NCBI GenBank assembly: GCA_013398955.1
Contig: VWPU01011606.1
Coordinates: 1-64,000 of the forward strand
Direction: 5' to 3'
Length of the DNA stretch: 64,000 nucleotides
Origin: Callaeas wilsoni
Taxonomy: Eukaryota > Chordata > Aves > Passeriformes > Callaeidae
In this document: one piece after another, positions 62,132-64,000 of the stretch
How positions within the stretch are numbered: position 1 is the first letter of the stretch
Layout: each line of letters begins with the position of its first letter
The notes under the pieces: generated by a model
The model's input: the letters and a program-made list of their open reading frames with translations, nothing else
Told to the model about the DNA's origin: nothing
The model's database searches: none
Made by a program: the position numbers and the translations under genes

Positions 62132-64000
62132 CCAGCACTAGCACTCAAGAGACACCATCAAAGCAGAGCTCTATTTCTGAAATAAACCCATCTCTTTCCA
62201 ATAGCCCAAGAGCTGAATTCTGCTGCCTTCATCATCGTTGTTTTGAATGAGTGAGAGGTGGGAGGGAAGTTTCTGTCAACATTAATCAATACTTAGGTGG
62301 TTTCCTGCCCATTCATTCATGTGCTAAAAGTGTTTTTGACAGTAAGAAATCCACTGAATGTAAGCAGGCCAGTAGCAGCTGCTTGAGAAATGCCAATAAT
62401 ATTGTGCATACCTTCCAAATTTCCCCAATGTCCCTCTGTTATTAGCGGGTGACAGGAGCTTAAATAAAGCATGTGAAACATGAAAGCAGGACAAATAATT
62501 ATACTGGTAAAGAGACTTCTATACTGGAGCATATTTTGCTCCAAATACCTTATATCAACTGTAAGTTTTTGGGGTCAGAAAGAAAATTGTTTTTCCACGC
62601 TATGTCTTTGAGAGAGCAGGGTGCTTGGAATCCCCGCTGCTCTGTGGTCTCAGCTTGTATCCCCACAGAACGAGCAGTAGCTAACAGTAGCAAGCAAGAC
62701 TGAACACCAACTCAGAATAAAAATTACTATTAAAAAATTCTGCTCCAGATTTCAAAGCATTTCCTGAACTGTCCGCATCACATCATGATCGGGCATCTTC
62801 ATTTGAGCAGAGAGCAAAAAAAAGTGAGACAGGAGGAAACCTGGATCAAATAAACCAAGCACACACCATACGGGGAGTGGGCAGAGTCCACTGGCTTGGG
62901 ACACAACCATCAAAGGGAGAAAGGGAAAGTGGGCAAGACAAATACTGTTCTCAACAGCAGCACAGCAAAGGCTGTTTCACAGCTCTTTGAGAAAGGAGAA
63001 CACTGCTTTTCTGGTAAAAAAAAAAAAAAAAAGCCTTTGCCACTAGCACTGTAAAATTATACCCTTAAAAAGGGGCTCGGAGGCTATATACTTGTGTCTG
63101 GCCCTCTCATCTGCTCCATTCCTTCAATGGAACAGGCACAAACCACCACATAACCTGATCCTACAGCCACAGTCTGTAATCAGCCTGGGTGACAGCTGAG
63201 GGCACATGGCCTCCTTGTCAGCCCTTTAGGAAGCAGAGCAAGGTTGCTGCAGGAGCACACAGCAGTCCTCCACCTCCTGCAACTGCGCTGGAACAGGAGC
63301 AGGCTCTCGGATTCCCAACCGCAGACAGGCACTGCAACGAGGGAACTACTGCTTCCTGGGAGAACCCACGAGTGACCCACGGTGAAAGGCTTCGCATCTG
63401 TTACTGAGCCTCCAAGCCCACCACATCTTTCCTTGCTTTCCCCACGACTCATCTCTCAACCATTTTGGCTTCAAGATGCTCAGTGTTTTTTCTCGAACTG
63501 CTGCAGTGGCAGCCTTCCATACAACTAGGAAACAAAGAAATCATTCCTCTTGGAAAGCCAAAATGCGTTCTGTTTCTAAAAACACTGACTTTTCCACCCA
63601 GGCTGGCTGCTTCTGTTGTGCTGGACCAGGAGATCCCCAGAGCCACCAACAGGGAATGGGGATTTCCCCACCTGTCAGAAATGGTACCCCGACTTAAAAA
63701 AAAACCAAAGGATTTTAAAAACACACTTAACTTTTCACTGTTCATGCTGGATTGTTCAAAGTCTTTTTTTCTTGTCTTGGTACAATTAAGTCAGTCCCAT
63801 TTCCAGTCAGGCTGTTTCCAGTTGTTGCACTGGGCCCCAGGACTGCGAATGGCTTACAGTTGCTCCAGTAATGAGATGGGCTCGTGAACAAGGGTGACCA
63901 TCCTAATACATATGCCTAATTTCTACATTTTCCTCTTTTTTCCTATATTTTAATCTCATTTTTCCCACATTTTACCTCATTTCTTCCAGTCTGTTTTCTT
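62132..64000. other. Non-coding stretch at the right edge, nothing recognised
   Basis: A poly(A) run of 17 lies at 63016-63032 and the last ~100 bases are T-rich. The longest frame is 140 codons (63465-63887), without domains. No gene is supported. Confidence 0.45.
63016..63032. repeat. Poly(A) run of 17
   Basis: An uninterrupted run of 17 A after CTGGT. No retrocopy was recognised upstream. Confidence 0.85.

Noticed and set aside
1..64000. CRISPR array, tRNA or rRNA genes, bacterial-type operons
   Set aside because: No regularly spaced direct repeats, no cloverleaf with the B-box GGTTCRA motif in a suitable context, and no rRNA-like segment were seen. The sequence is vertebrate nuclear DNA.

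Overview
The window looks like vertebrate nuclear DNA from a bird. The evidence is a set of CR1-clade LINE fragments with the 3' end typical of avian CR1, three solo LTRs of an endogenous retrovirus family that I know from neoavian birds, and decayed pan-amniote repeats. The LTR family argues for Neoaves rather than a galliform. This placement comes from recognising the repeats, not from a database search.

No protein-coding gene could be recognised. Nearly all open frames are short, overlap on both strands and lack recognisable domains or convincing splice structure. The first ~560 bases are a dense CpG island that runs off the left edge, so they are probably the promoter and 5' exon of a gene whose body lies mostly or wholly elsewhere. 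The rest reads as intron or intergenic DNA.

Layout: CpG island (1-560). Three same-orientation minus-strand solo LTRs inside 6.6 kb (2927-3504, 6878-7460, 8939-9487), one with a perfect 5-bp target duplication. A non-coding stretch with an old CR1 3' fragment (about 11395-11620), an L2/MIR-like tail (16161-16268) and a decayed palindromic amniote repeat (19940-20006). A long AT-rich tract (about 20-29 kb) with enhancer-like, homeodomain/forkhead-rich patches. The longest ATG open frame (30614-31360, unrecognised), followed by a 23-bp near-perfect palindrome (31456-31478). Further CR1 pieces at 32365-32572, 43020-43502, 44540-45060 (minus strand, recognisable reverse transcriptase with its catalytic Asp pair broken) and 61366-62131. 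A small GC-rich patch at 49240-49470 with an RFX X-box and a CRE-like site. Short exact tandem duplications lie at 59214-59261 and 60144-60189. One ambiguous base (61738) sits beside a duplicated segment and looks like an assembly scar.

No new multi-gene system is visible. The observations most worth checking are the unusual palindromes, the X-box patch, the LTR with a retained TATA box, the two unusually open frames, and the possible enhancer cluster.
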